From Thiohalophilus sp. (GTDB taxonomy: Bacteria > Pseudomonadota > Gammaproteobacteria > UBA6429 > Thiohalophilaceae): a stretch of DNA of 64,000 nt. Shown in pieces: positions 1 through 8,017 of this stretch. The stretch's first letter is position 1. The number at the start of each line of letters is the position of its first letter. The stretch covers positions 62,001 to 126,000 of the forward strand of contig NZ_JAXHMV010000010.1 of NCBI RefSeq assembly GCF_034521165.1. Reading direction: 5' to 3'. The position numbers and the translations under genes were made by a program. The notes under the pieces were generated by a model. That model saw nothing but the letters and a program-made list of their open reading frames with translations. It was not told the origin of the DNA and did not search any database.

Positions 1-717
1 CGGGGAACCTACCGGGCCCGCTTTGTGGTTGTCTCCGCCGGTGCCCACAGTCTGCTTTATGCCCAGAAGCTGGGCTATGGGCTGAATTATTCCTGCTTAC
101 CAATGGCGGGCAGTTTTTATTACACGCCCGGGGTGCTCAACGGCAAGGTCTATACCGTGCAGAAAAAGAACCTGCCCTTCGCCGCGATTCACGGCGATCC
201 CGATGTGCTGGTGCCGAATAAAACCCGTTTTGGTCCTACTGCTCTGGTGTTACCGATGCTGGAGCGCTATAACCTGCGCACGGTGGGTGAGTTTCTGCGG
301 GTATTTCGTCCCGACTGGCGCGTGCTGAAGGTCTTCTGGGATCTGTTTCGGGTGAGCGAAATTCGCAATTACATGTTCAAGAACATGCTGTTTGAAATCC
401 CGTTTATCCGCCGGCTGTTGTTCCTGCGCGATGCCCGCAAGATCGTGCCGGATCTGACACTCAAGGAGCTGGAGTTTGCCAAAGGTATCGGGGGGATTCG
501 CCCCATTATGATCGACAAACTGAATCGTCAGCTGCATCTGGGTGAGGTGAAGATTAATCCGGGCAACGGGATCATTTTCAATATGACACCGTCCCCGGGC
601 GCCACCAGTTGCCTGGGTAATGCGCAAAAGGATATGCAGATTATTGCCGATTACCTGGATTGTCAGATCGACAAGGAACGGTTCGAATCCGAACTGCTCT
701 CGAGTCAATCCGAATAG
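1..717 (+). CDS. FAD-dependent oxidoreductase, C-terminal part (possibly malate:quinone oxidoreductase-like)
   Basis: The gene enters from outside the window; the reading frame is open from base 1 and stops at 715-717, so about 238 residues of the C-terminal part are visible. The segment FVVVSAGAHS fits the FAD-domain strand of DAO-type flavoproteins, and motifs such as FAAIHGDPDV, TRFGPTALVLP and the closing TPSPGATSCLGNA fit the malate:quinone or 2-hydroxyacid oxidoreductase group, where the C-terminal GAT segment contacts the flavin. By family these enzymes oxidise a hydroxyacid and pass electrons to quinone at the membrane. The N-terminal Rossmann motif is outside the window, so the substrate cannot be fixed. 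The GTG at base 25 is internal, not a start. Confidence 0.75.
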   Translation, partial: RGTYRARFVVVSAGAHSLLYAQKLGYGLNYSCLPMAGSFYYTPGVLNGKVYTVQKKNLPFAAIHGDPDVLVPNKTRFGPTALVLPMLERYNLRTVGEFLRVFRPDWRVLKVFWDLFRVSEIRNYMFKNMLFEIPFIRRLLFLRDARKIVPDLTLKELEFAKGIGGIRPIMIDKLNRQLHLGEVKINPGNGIIFNMTPSPGATSCLGNAQKDMQIIADYLDCQIDKERFESELLSSQSE

Positions 718-926
718 CATAGCCATCAATCGTGCTACTTTGACCCTTGAGGCGGGTGAAAAGGTTTCTCACTCGTACACCTTTAAAACTAATGGGATCC
801 AGTTTCAGAAAAACCATCCGGTGGTTGTTTTGCAACAAATGATTGCGGACAATAGCCCGCTCTTGCAGAGCCTGAATGGCTCATCAGTGCTTACGAAAAA
901 ATATATCCCTTCAGGTTGCAGAGTAT

Positions 927-1667
927 ATGAAATCCGCGGTTGATATGACGTTACAGCTGGAGCAACTTCAGCATTCGCTTTGTGAACATCCTCTTTATCA
1001 GGTTCTGGACGATCCCCGGGCTGTTCCGATTTTCATGCAGTATCATGTTTTTGCCGTATGGGACTTTATGTCCCTGCTCAAGGCATTGCAACGCGGGCTG
1101 ACGTGCCTGGAGGTTCCCTGGCAACCCGTGAACACCTCCAAAGAATTGGTGCGGTTTGTTAACGAGATCGTGCTGGGCGAGGAGAGCGATCTGGATCAGG
1201 ATGGAAACGCCTGCGATCACTTCACACTGTATCTGCGAGCAATGGCCGAGCTGGGCGTGGATCAGAGCGCGGTTCGGCAGTTTCTGCGTGATTTTGATCA
1301 TCAGGTGATTCCGCCCGGTGCACGGGAATTTGTCCAAATGAATCTGGAGCTGGCCGACAGTGGTGAATTGCACCGCATTGCTTCGGCGTTTTTCTTCGGC
1401 CGGGAAAAACTGATACCGGAGATGTTCGACAAAATTCTCAATGGCCTGGGCGAGCGCAAACAGGAGTGCCCGACCCTGGTCTATTATCTGGAACGGCACA
1501 TCGAGCTGGACGGGGAAGAGCATTCCCATCTGGCGCAAAAGTGCCTGGACGTGCTCTGCGCCGACGACTCATGCCGGCTTGAGGAAGCCTACGAAACCGC
1601 GGCGCTGAGTCTGGAACAGCGTCGCCGGCTCTGGGATGCGGCACTCGATCAGTATCGTCAATCCTGA
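927..1667 (+). CDS. DUF3050 family protein (haem-oxygenase-like fold)
   Basis: A 246-residue protein if started at ATG 927; an upstream in-frame ATG at 876 adds 17 residues that do not look conserved, and ATG 945 is also possible. The segment HHVFAVWDFMSLLKALQ type is seen here as YHVFAVWDFMSLLKALQ (about residues 40-56), a hallmark of DUF3050, and later histidine and glutamate residues (IELDGEEHSHLA near residue 205) fit the metal-binding helices of this all-helical family. Its reaction is not established to my knowledge. The last ten bases overlap the 3' end of the convergent BON lipoprotein gene. No clear partner is encoded nearby. Confidence 0.82.
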   Translation: MKSAVDMTLQLEQLQHSLCEHPLYQVLDDPRAVPIFMQYHVFAVWDFMSLLKALQRGLTCLEVPWQPVNTSKELVRFVNEIVLGEESDLDQDGNACDHFTLYLRAMAELGVDQSAVRQFLRDFDHQVIPPGAREFVQMNLELADSGELHRIASAFFFGREKLIPEMFDKILNGLGERKQECPTLVYYLERHIELDGEEHSHLAQKCLDVLCADDSCRLEEAYETAALSLEQRRRLWDAALDQYRQS

Positions 1668-2002
1668 CCGAGCGTCAGCCGGGCATTGACCTGTTTAACG
1701 CCGGGCGTGCTGTCGCACAGGCGGATGATCCGTTTGCGAACCGCGTCGTTGGCAACCTGCCCCTGTAGCGTCACCACGCCCCGTTCGGTACTCACCCGGA
1801 TGTGACTGGCATTGATTGTCGGATCGTTAATCAGCCGGGAGCGAATCGCCGCGCTGATACTGGCGTCGGAATGGCTGGCACCGTTGTCATTGAAACCGTA
1901 ATCGCCACTGTCACGGGCGGCGCCGCTGGCGGCCAGTGTTCCGCAGGCCGTGATCTGGCTGAGCAATCCGAATAAGAGTAAAAGTATCAATGCGTGGCGC
2001 AC
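1658..2002 (-). CDS. BON-domain lipoprotein
   Basis: A 114-residue protein. The first 20 residues form a hydrophobic signal peptide ending in a lipobox (QITAC, cysteine at 20), so the protein is probably lipid-anchored in the periplasm. Residues 45-112 form one BON domain (ISAAIRSRLINDPTIN, then GVVTLQGQVAND and a final VKQVNARLTL strand), as in OsmY and in single-BON outer-membrane proteins thought to bind phospholipid or stabilise the envelope. It is transcribed toward the DUF3050 gene and overlaps its end by ten bases; it lies 36 bases downstream of the LysR gene on the same strand and may share its transcript. Confidence 0.85.
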   Translation of the reverse strand: MRHALILLLLFGLLSQITACGTLAASGAARDSGDYGFNDNGASHSDASISAAIRSRLINDPTINASHIRVSTERGVVTLQGQVANDAVRKRIIRLCDSTPGVKQVNARLTLGQD

Positions 2003-2037
2003 GATCGGTACCGGTGGGTGATTGGCCTGTGTCCAGT

Positions 2038-2922
2038 TTAACCCGGTTTGGCGCTCTGTTGCAGGCAGTCGAGCATCGCGCTGGCGGCGTTACTCAAGGT
2101 TCGGCCCGCGTGCCAGACCACACCCAGCTCGCGGGCCAGCTGTAATTTCGGCAAGAGCAAACAGGCCAGCTCTTCATCCAGCAGTGTTTGCGGCAGTACA
2201 CTCCAGCCCAGACCGATGCCGACCATCATCTTGATCGTTTCCAGGTTATTGGTCGCCAGTTTGACCTGCAGGGGCTCCGGGGTCTGCCAATCGGCAAACG
2301 CCTGTTCCACCAGCGTGCGGGTGAAGGTGTCGCGCATGGGCAAAATGGCCGGCCACGCCAGTAGCGTTTTCGAGGTCAGTGATTTTTCGCGGGTCAGGGG
2401 ATGCTCCGGGCTGATGACGATATGCAACGGGTCGTGCCAGATGGCCTGGAATTTCAATTCCGCCGGCGGGGTGAGTGGCAGAGTCACCACGCCCAGCTCA
2501 CTGTCGCCGTGCAATACCGCCTGACAGGCCTGTTCCGATTCCATAAACTGCAGGTCCAGTTCCACCTGCGGATAATCGCCGCTATAACGGCGCAACACCG
2601 GGGGCAGGCGATGCAGGCCGATATGGTGACTGGTTACCATACTCAATTGCCCGCCCACCTGATCGGAGAGATTGCGAATGCTGCGGCGCGTGTCTTCCAG
2701 CTCCAGCAGAATATTCCGGGCCCGGGGCAGCAGGGCGTGACCGGTCTCGGTCAGTTGCACCTGGTGGCCGATGCGGTCGAACAGGGGATTGCCCAGCTCC
2801 GCCTCCAGCGCGGCGATGCGCTTGCTGACAGCCGGCTGGGTGAGAAACAGCTGACCGGCAGCCCGGGAGAACGAGTGCTGTTCGGCGACGGCTACAAAGG
2901 CCTGAAGGTTGGCAAAGTCCAT
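2038..2922 (-). CDS. LysR-family transcriptional regulator
   Basis: A 294-residue protein of normal LysR length. Residues 1-60 hold the winged helix-turn-helix (FSRAAGQLFLTQPAVSKRI, then LFDRIGHQVQLTETG), followed by a coiled linker helix and a two-lobed effector domain (about residues 90-290). It is divergent from leuC with a 94-base gap, the usual LysR arrangement, which suggests that it controls the leucine biosynthesis genes; a LysR gene next to leuCDB is common in Gammaproteobacteria. The effector is not visible from sequence. ATG at 2922 matches the family N-terminus (MDFANLQAFV). Confidence 0.9.
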   Translation of the reverse strand: MDFANLQAFVAVAEQHSFSRAAGQLFLTQPAVSKRIAALEAELGNPLFDRIGHQVQLTETGHALLPRARNILLELEDTRRSIRNLSDQVGGQLSMVTSHHIGLHRLPPVLRRYSGDYPQVELDLQFMESEQACQAVLHGDSELGVVTLPLTPPAELKFQAIWHDPLHIVISPEHPLTREKSLTSKTLLAWPAILPMRDTFTRTLVEQAFADWQTPEPLQVKLATNNLETIKMMVGIGLGWSVLPQTLLDEELACLLLPKLQLARELGVVWHAGRTLSNAASAMLDCLQQSAKPG

Positions 2923-3016
2923 GAATAAAAGTTATCTATAATATGAAAATAATGAATTTGGGTAATAGTAGTTTGCAGGTTAAACTTTGTCCAATCCGGA
3001 CACAGGAACAGGAACG
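2923..3016. promoter_or_regulatory. Divergent lysR-leuC control region
   Basis: This AT-rich 94-base gap separates two divergent genes. It contains an A/T tract with partial dyads around 2935-2960, which is where a LysR T-N11-A site would be expected, and a Shine-Dalgarno-like caggaacag just before leuC. I cannot place a single operator or promoter with certainty, so this is marked as a region, not a site. Confidence 0.35.
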
Positions 3017-4423
3017 ATGAGCGCCAGAACCTTATACGATAAATTGTGGGATCGGCATGTGGTGCGCGATAACGGTGATGGTACCGCGCTGCTCTATATC
3101 GATCGGCACCTGATTCACGAGGTGACCTCGCCCCAGGCCTTCGAGGGCCTGCGCCTGGCCAACCGCCAGCCCTGGCGGGTCGGTGCCAATCTGGCCACGC
3201 CCGATCACAACGTGCCGACCACCGATCGCCGTGGGGGCATTGCCGATCCGGTCTCGCGCCTGCAGGTGGAGACCCTGGATCAGAATTGCCAGACCTACCA
3301 CATTACCGAATTTGCCATGGCCGATCCGCGCCAGGGCATCGTGCACGTGATCGGTCCGGAGCAGGGCGCGACCCTGCCGGGGATGACCGTGGTCTGCGGC
3401 GACAGCCATACCTCCACCCACGGTGCCTTCGGCGCGCTGGCCTTTGGCATTGGCACCTCCGAGGTGGAGCACGTGCTGGCGACCCAGACGCTGGGCCAGC
3501 AAAAATCAAAAACCCTGCTGATCAGCGTCGATGGCAAGGCGCCGGCCGGGGTGACCGCCAAGGATATCGTGCTGGCGGTGATTGGCCGGATCGGCACCGC
3601 CGGCGGGACCGGTTACGCCATCGAATTCGGCGGCGAGGCGATCCGCGATCTCTCTATCGAAGGGCGTATGACCCTGTGCAATATGGCCATCGAGGCCGGC
3701 GCCCGGGCCGGCATGGTGGCGGTGGATGACAAGACCATCGACTATGTCAAAGACCGGCCCTTCGCGCCCAAAGCTGAACTGTGGGAACAGGCGGTGGCTG
3801 ACTGGCAGGATCTGCACAGCGACCCCGATGCCGAATTCGACAAGGTCGTGCATCTGGATGCGACCACCCTGCAACCGCAGGTTACCTGGGGCACTTCGCC
3901 GGAGATGGTGGTCGGCGTGAATGAGACGGTCCCGATGCCGGCGTCATTTCCCGAACCGGTCAAACAGGAGGGCGCCAAAGCCGCACTCAAGTACATGGGT
4001 CTGGAAGGCGGTATCCCGATCAGCGACATTCGTCTGGACAAGATCTTCATCGGCTCCTGCACCAATTCGCGTATTGAAGATCTGCGCGCCGCCGCCGCCG
4101 TGGTCGACGGCCACAAGGTGGCGGATAACATCACGCTGGCGATGGTGGTACCCGGCTCCGGACTGGTCAAACAGCAGGCCGAGAACGAAGGGCTGGATAA
4201 AATCTTCCTCGAGGCGGGCTTCGAATGGCGCGAGCCGGGCTGTTCCATGTGCCTGGCGATGAACGCCGACCGACTGGAGCCGGGCGAGCGTTGCGCCTCG
4301 ACCTCGAACCGCAACTTCGAAGGCCGCCAGGGGCAGGGCGGACGCACCCACCTGGTCAGCCCCGCGATGGCCGCCGCTGCCGCCATCGCCGGCCACTTTG
4401 TCGATGTTAGAGAATTGACGTAA
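3017..4423 (+). CDS. leuC: 3-isopropylmalate dehydratase large subunit
   Basis: With LeuD this subunit isomerises 2-isopropylmalate to 3-isopropylmalate in leucine biosynthesis in the cytoplasm. The protein is 468 residues, the usual LeuC length. It carries the aconitase-family features: VCGDSHTSTHGAFGAL, and three 4Fe-4S ligand cysteines at about residues 348 (GSCTNSR), 409 and 412 (PGCSMCLAMN). An in-frame TTG at 2987 would add ten residues, but ATG 3017 matches the family start (MSARTLYDKLW) and has a purine-rich site upstream. It is the first gene of leuC-leuD-leuB; a palindromic repeat fills the gap before leuD. Confidence 0.97.
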   Translation: MSARTLYDKLWDRHVVRDNGDGTALLYIDRHLIHEVTSPQAFEGLRLANRQPWRVGANLATPDHNVPTTDRRGGIADPVSRLQVETLDQNCQTYHITEFAMADPRQGIVHVIGPEQGATLPGMTVVCGDSHTSTHGAFGALAFGIGTSEVEHVLATQTLGQQKSKTLLISVDGKAPAGVTAKDIVLAVIGRIGTAGGTGYAIEFGGEAIRDLSIEGRMTLCNMAIEAGARAGMVAVDDKTIDYVKDRPFAPKAELWEQAVADWQDLHSDPDAEFDKVVHLDATTLQPQVTWGTSPEMVVGVNETVPMPASFPEPVKQEGAKAALKYMGLEGGIPISDIRLDKIFIGSCTNSRIEDLRAAAAVVDGHKVADNITLAMVVPGSGLVKQQAENEGLDKIFLEAGFEWREPGCSMCLAMNADRLEPGERCASTSNRNFEGRQGQGGRTHLVSPAMAAAAAIAGHFVDVRELT

Positions 4424-4424
4424 C

Positions 4425-4507
4425 CAACGCAGAGCACGCAGAGTCGCGGAGGCGCGGAGAAATAAATTGATTTTCCTCTGCGCCTCCGCGACCTCCGCGT
4501 TATTTTG
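4425..4507. repeat. Palindromic cgcagag-type intergenic repeat (family A, copy 1)
   Basis: The left arm is a degenerate run of cgcagag/cgcggag units and the right arm is its inverted complement ending in ccgcgtt, with a short A/T-rich loop (aaataaattgatttt). It nearly fills the leuC-leuD gap. The same family recurs in many gaps of this window. The stem could act as an mRNA hairpin between leuC and leuD. Confidence 0.85.
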
Positions 4508-4520
4508 CAGGATATGAACT

Positions 4521-5162
4521 ATGGAAAAATTTGAGACGTTAACCGCGATTGCAGCACCGCTGGATCGATCCAATGTCGATACCGATGCGATCATTCCCAA
4601 GCAGTTTCTCAAGTCGATCAAGCGCACCGGCTTTGGACCGAATCTGTTCGACGAGTGGCGTTATCTGGATCACGGCGAGCCGGGCAAGGACAACAGTCAC
4701 CGGCCGATCAACCCGGACTTCGTGCTCAACCAGCCGCGTTACCAGGGCGCGCAGATTTTACTGGCGCGGGATAATTTCGGTTGCGGCTCCAGTCGCGAGC
4801 ATGCGCCCTGGGCCTTGCTCGATTACGGCTTTCGGGTGATTATTGCGCCCAGCTTCGCCGATATTTTTTATAACAACTGTTTTAAAAACGGTATCCTGCC
4901 CATCGTGCTGGATGGCGATACGGTGGATCGGTTGTTCAAGGCCACCGAAGCGCAGGAAGGCTATCAACTGAGCGTGGATCTCGAGCAGCAACAGATCCGC
5001 ACGCCCGACGGCGAGGTGATTCCCTTCGAGATCGACGCCTATCGCAAACAGCGTCTGCTTGAAGGCCTGGATGATATCGGCCTGACCCTGCAGCATGCCG
5101 AGGAAATCCGCGCCTACGAGGAACAGCAACGCCAACAAAGACCCTGGTTGTTCAGTCAGTAA
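4521..5162 (+). CDS. leuD: 3-isopropylmalate dehydratase small subunit
   Basis: The swivel-domain partner of LeuC. At 213 residues it has the normal length for the proteobacterial form. The N-terminus (NVDTDAIIPKQFLKSI, about residues 17-32) and the segment DNFGCGSSREHAPWAL (about residues 83-98) are typical substrate-loop and active-site motifs of this family. It lies 97 bases after leuC, with repeat copy 1 between them, and 297 bases before leuB, with two more repeat copies in that gap. I see no sign of truncation. Confidence 0.97.
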   Translation: MEKFETLTAIAAPLDRSNVDTDAIIPKQFLKSIKRTGFGPNLFDEWRYLDHGEPGKDNSHRPINPDFVLNQPRYQGAQILLARDNFGCGSSREHAPWALLDYGFRVIIAPSFADIFYNNCFKNGILPIVLDGDTVDRLFKATEAQEGYQLSVDLEQQQIRTPDGEVIPFEIDAYRKQRLLEGLDDIGLTLQHAEEIRAYEEQQRQQRPWLFSQ

Positions 5163-5169
5163 GCATTGT

Positions 5170-5264
5170 CTCTGGGAAGCAACGCAGAGGTCGCAGAGGC
5201 GCAGAGGAAAAATCAATCAATTATTTCTCCGCGGCTCTGCGACTCCGCGTCCTCTGCGTTAAAT
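5170..5264. repeat. Palindromic repeat family A, copy 2 (first of a tandem pair)
   Basis: It starts with tctgggaagcaacgcagagg and ends with cctctgcgttaaat; the arms are inverted complements around an A/T-rich loop. The following copy at 5331-5430 shares not only the hairpin but also the flanking tctgggaagcaac on the left and a gaatttgaaa-AGAG segment on the right. This points to duplication of the whole leader before leuB. Confidence 0.85.
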
Positions 5265-5330
5265 CGACGAATTTGAAAGAGGAACAGAAATGTCAATAAC
5301 GTCCGTGGCTGTTTCTTTAATTAGTTGATG

Positions 5331-5430
5331 CTCTGGGAAGCAACACGGAGGTCGCAGAGACGCAAAGACGCAGAGGAAAACATTATTGTCATTCTCCGCG
5401 GCTCTGCGACTCCGCGTCCTCTGCGTTAAA
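5331..5430. repeat. Palindromic repeat family A, copy 3 (second of a tandem pair)
   Basis: The hairpin again has cgcagag-type left units and a right arm ending in cctctgcgttaaat, followed by gaatttgaaaagagaaag, which supplies the ribosome-binding region of leuB. In the first copy the equivalent stretch (5268-5289) also has a purine-rich site and an ATG at 5290, which opens only a 12-codon frame ending at 5328. Confidence 0.85.
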
Positions 5431-5459
5431 TAAACTGAATTTGAAAAGAGAAAGAACTT

Positions 5460-6536
5460 ATGACGAAAAAGATTCTGGTACTCCCCGGCGACGGGATCGG
5501 GCAGGAGATCGTGGCCGAGGCGGTGAAGGTGTTGAATGCCCTGCGCCAGGACGGCCTCAATATTGAACTGGAGGAGGCGCTGGTCGGGGGCACGGCCTAT
5601 GACGAGCACGGCACGCCGCTGCCCGCCGAAACCCTGAACCTGGCCAAAGAGGCCGATGCGATCCTGCTGGGCGCGGTCGGCGGCTATAAATGGGAGTCGC
5701 TGGAGATCGCGGTGCGCCCGGAAAAAGGCCTGCTGGGGTTGCGCTCGGAACTGGAACTGTTTGCCAATCTGCGCCCGGCCATTCTCTATCCGCAGCTGGC
5801 CGACGCCTCGACATTGAAGCCGGAAGTGGTGTCCGGGCTGGATATCATGATCGTGCGCGAGCTGACCGGCGGCATTTACTTTGGCCAGCCGCGCGGCATT
5901 CGCATCCGCGAGGACGGCCAGCGCGAAGGTTACAACACCCTGGTCTACAGCGAGTCGGAGATCGAGCGCATCGCCCGGGTCGCCTTCGATATCGCGCGCA
6001 AGCGCAACCACAAGGTCTGCTCGGTCGACAAGGCCAACGTCCTTGAATGCACCGAGCTGTGGCGGGAAGTGACCACCACGGTCGGCAAGGAGTACGATGA
6101 TGTGGAACTGAGCCATATGTACGTGGATAACGCCGCCATGCAACTGGTGCGCGCGCCCAAGCAGTTCGACGTCATGGTCACCACCAACATGTTCGGCGAT
6201 ATTCTCTCCGATGCGGCCGCCATGCTCACAGGCTCCATCGGCATGCTGCCCTCGGCCTCGCTGGACGCCTACGGCAAGGGCATGTACGAGCCGATCCACG
6301 GCTCGGCCCCGGACATCGCCGGGCAGAACGTGGCCAATCCGCTAGCCACGATCCTTTCCGTGGCGATGATGCTGCGTTACTCCCTGGACGAGTCGGCCAT
6401 GGCTGATCGGGTCGAGCAAGCGGTCAATACCGTGCTGGATCAGGGATTGCGCACGGCGGATATCTATCAGGATGGCATGCAGAAAGTCGGCACTTCCGAG
6501 ATGGGGGATGCGGTGGTTGCTGCGCTCCAAGAATAA
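5460..6536 (+). CDS. leuB: 3-isopropylmalate dehydrogenase
   Basis: It oxidatively decarboxylates 3-isopropylmalate with NAD+ to give the leucine precursor 2-oxoisocaproate. The protein is 358 residues, the usual length. The isocitrate/isopropylmalate dehydrogenase fold is visible in LPGDGIGQEIV at the N-terminus, the substrate arginines around residues 95-140 (LGLRSELELFANLRPA, VRELTGGIYFG), and the metal and NAD motifs TTNMFGDILSDAA and PIHGSAPDIAG. It completes the leuCDB set. A strong inverted repeat of another family follows its stop codon and may end or attenuate the transcript. Confidence 0.97.
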   Translation: MTKKILVLPGDGIGQEIVAEAVKVLNALRQDGLNIELEEALVGGTAYDEHGTPLPAETLNLAKEADAILLGAVGGYKWESLEIAVRPEKGLLGLRSELELFANLRPAILYPQLADASTLKPEVVSGLDIMIVRELTGGIYFGQPRGIRIREDGQREGYNTLVYSESEIERIARVAFDIARKRNHKVCSVDKANVLECTELWREVTTTVGKEYDDVELSHMYVDNAAMQLVRAPKQFDVMVTTNMFGDILSDAAAMLTGSIGMLPSASLDAYGKGMYEPIHGSAPDIAGQNVANPLATILSVAMMLRYSLDESAMADRVEQAVNTVLDQGLRTADIYQDGMQKVGTSEMGDAVVAALQE

Positions 6537-6629
6537 AAGGGCCGAGGGACGAGTTACGAGGGACGAGGAAAAACAGAATGAATTGGAATTTCATCCGCCT
6601 CGTCACTCGTTCCTCGTACCTCGGCCCTG
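6537..6629. repeat. Heptad inverted repeat (family B, acgaggn units), copy 1
   Basis: The left arm (about 6537-6570) is a run of seven-base units of the form acgaggg/acgagtt; the right arm (about 6598-6629) is the inverted complement (cctcgtcactcgttcctcg and on). The ends ggccgag and ctcggcc pair exactly. It lies directly after the leuB stop and upstream of asd. Related copies lie at 20758-20840 and 28970-29131. Confidence 0.85.
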
Positions 6630-6682
6630 TTCAGGGTTACAATGGTTACATACAACAGCAAAGTTTGGATTGAGGTGGAGCA

Positions 6683-7795
6683 ATGAAACGCACAGGTCTG
6701 GTAGGTTGGCGCGGTATGGTGGGGTCGGTCCTCATGCAACGCATGCGCGAGGAAAACGATTTCGATCAGATCGAGCCGGTGTTCTTTTCCACCTCGCAGA
6801 CCGGTCAGCCGGGTCCCGACATCGGCAAGGACGTACCACCGTTAAAAGACGCCAATGACATCGATGAGCTCAAGCAGATGGAGGTCATCATCTCCTGTCA
6901 GGGCGGCGACTATACCGAGAAAGTCTATCCGGCACTGCGCAAGGCAGGGTGGGACGGTTACTGGATCGACGCGGCCTCCACCCTGCGTATGCAGGACGAC
7001 AGCATCATCGTACTGGACCCGGTCAACAAATCCGTCATCGAGGCCGGACTGGACAAGGGGATCAAAACTTACGTGGGCGGCAACTGTACCGTCAGCCTGA
7101 TGCTGATGGCCATCGGCGGTCTGCTCGACCGGAACCTGGTCGAATGGATTTCGCCCATGACCTATCAGGCCGCCTCCGGCTCCGGTGCGCAGCACATGCG
7201 CGAGCTGATCCGGCAGATGGGTGCCATCAACGAGTCGGTCAGGGAACTCAACGCCGATCCGGCCACCGCCATCCTGGATATCGATCGCCAGGTGGCCGAG
7301 TTCATTCGCAGCAAGGACTACCCGGTCGACCAGTGGGGCGTACCCCTGGCCGGCAGCCTGATCCCGTGGATCGACAAGCCGCTCGACAGCGGCCAGACCA
7401 AGGAAGAGTGGAAGGCCGAGGTCGAGTCCAACAAGATCCTCGGGCGCAGCGACCGGCCAATCCCGATCGACGGCATCTGCGTGCGCATCGGCGCCATGCG
7501 CTGTCACAGCCAGGCGCTGACCATCAAACTGAACAAGGATGTGCCGCTGGATGAAATCAGCGACATCCTGGCGCAGGCCAACGACTGGGTGAAAGTCATT
7601 CCCAACGACAAGGAAGCCAGCATGGCCGAGCTGAGTCCGGCCAGTGTCACCGGCAAGATGCACGTGCCGGTCGGGCGCCTGCGTAAACTGAGCATGGGCA
7701 ACGATTACCTGTCCGCCTTCACCGTCGGCGACCAGCTGCTGTGGGGCGCCGCTGAACCCCTGCGCCGCATGCTGCGCATCCTGCTCGACCATTAA
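6683..7795 (+). CDS. asd: Aspartate-semialdehyde dehydrogenase
   Basis: It reduces aspartyl phosphate to aspartate semialdehyde, the branch point to lysine, diaminopimelate, threonine and methionine. The protein is 370 residues, close to the E. coli enzyme. The N-terminal NADP site GWRGMVGSVLMQRM (residues 8-21), the FFSTSQ segment, and the catalytic cysteine at residue 135 in GGNCTVSLMLMA are all present, as is the substrate-binding RIGAMRCHSQALT region near residue 267. A gaggtggag ribosome-binding site precedes ATG 6683. It sits directly upstream of its paralogue usg, as in Pseudomonas. Confidence 0.96.
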   Translation: MKRTGLVGWRGMVGSVLMQRMREENDFDQIEPVFFSTSQTGQPGPDIGKDVPPLKDANDIDELKQMEVIISCQGGDYTEKVYPALRKAGWDGYWIDAASTLRMQDDSIIVLDPVNKSVIEAGLDKGIKTYVGGNCTVSLMLMAIGGLLDRNLVEWISPMTYQAASGSGAQHMRELIRQMGAINESVRELNADPATAILDIDRQVAEFIRSKDYPVDQWGVPLAGSLIPWIDKPLDSGQTKEEWKAEVESNKILGRSDRPIPIDGICVRIGAMRCHSQALTIKLNKDVPLDEISDILAQANDWVKVIPNDKEASMAELSPASVTGKMHVPVGRLRKLSMGNDYLSAFTVGDQLLWGAAEPLRRMLRILLDH

Positions 7796-7821
7796 CGTAC
7801 TGGTCGTTGGTTCAGTGGAAT

Positions 7822-7987
7822 TAACGCAAAGGACGCAGAGGCGCAAAGAACGCGGAGTAAAGGACTTTATGAATAAATTGATAAAGTTCCGCTCCATACA
7901 TTAACTCAATATACATAGGGCAAGTCCTGTCACAGTCAACTTTAAAAATCTTTGCGTCCTCCGCGCCTTTGCGCCCTTTGCGTTATT
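7822..7987. repeat. Inverted repeat family A, copy 4 (widely spaced arms)
   Basis: The left arm (7822-7858) reads as cgcaaagg-acgcagagg-cgcaaag units; the right arm (about 7947-7987) is the inverted complement (tttgcgtcctccgcgcc and on). About 90 bases of unrelated sequence separate the arms, so this copy is longer than the compact hairpins elsewhere. It fills the asd-usg gap. Confidence 0.8.
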
Positions 7988-8017
7988 TACAGCGGCTTTG
8001 AAAAATGGAATCACTCG

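Noticed and set aside
4425..5430. CRISPR-like look of the cgcagag unit runs
   Set aside because: Units are adjacent and palindromic with no unique spacers, and no cas gene is in the window.
5259..6299. 346-codon minus-strand frame opposite leuB
   Set aside because: No domain; composed of antisense leuB and repeat sequence.
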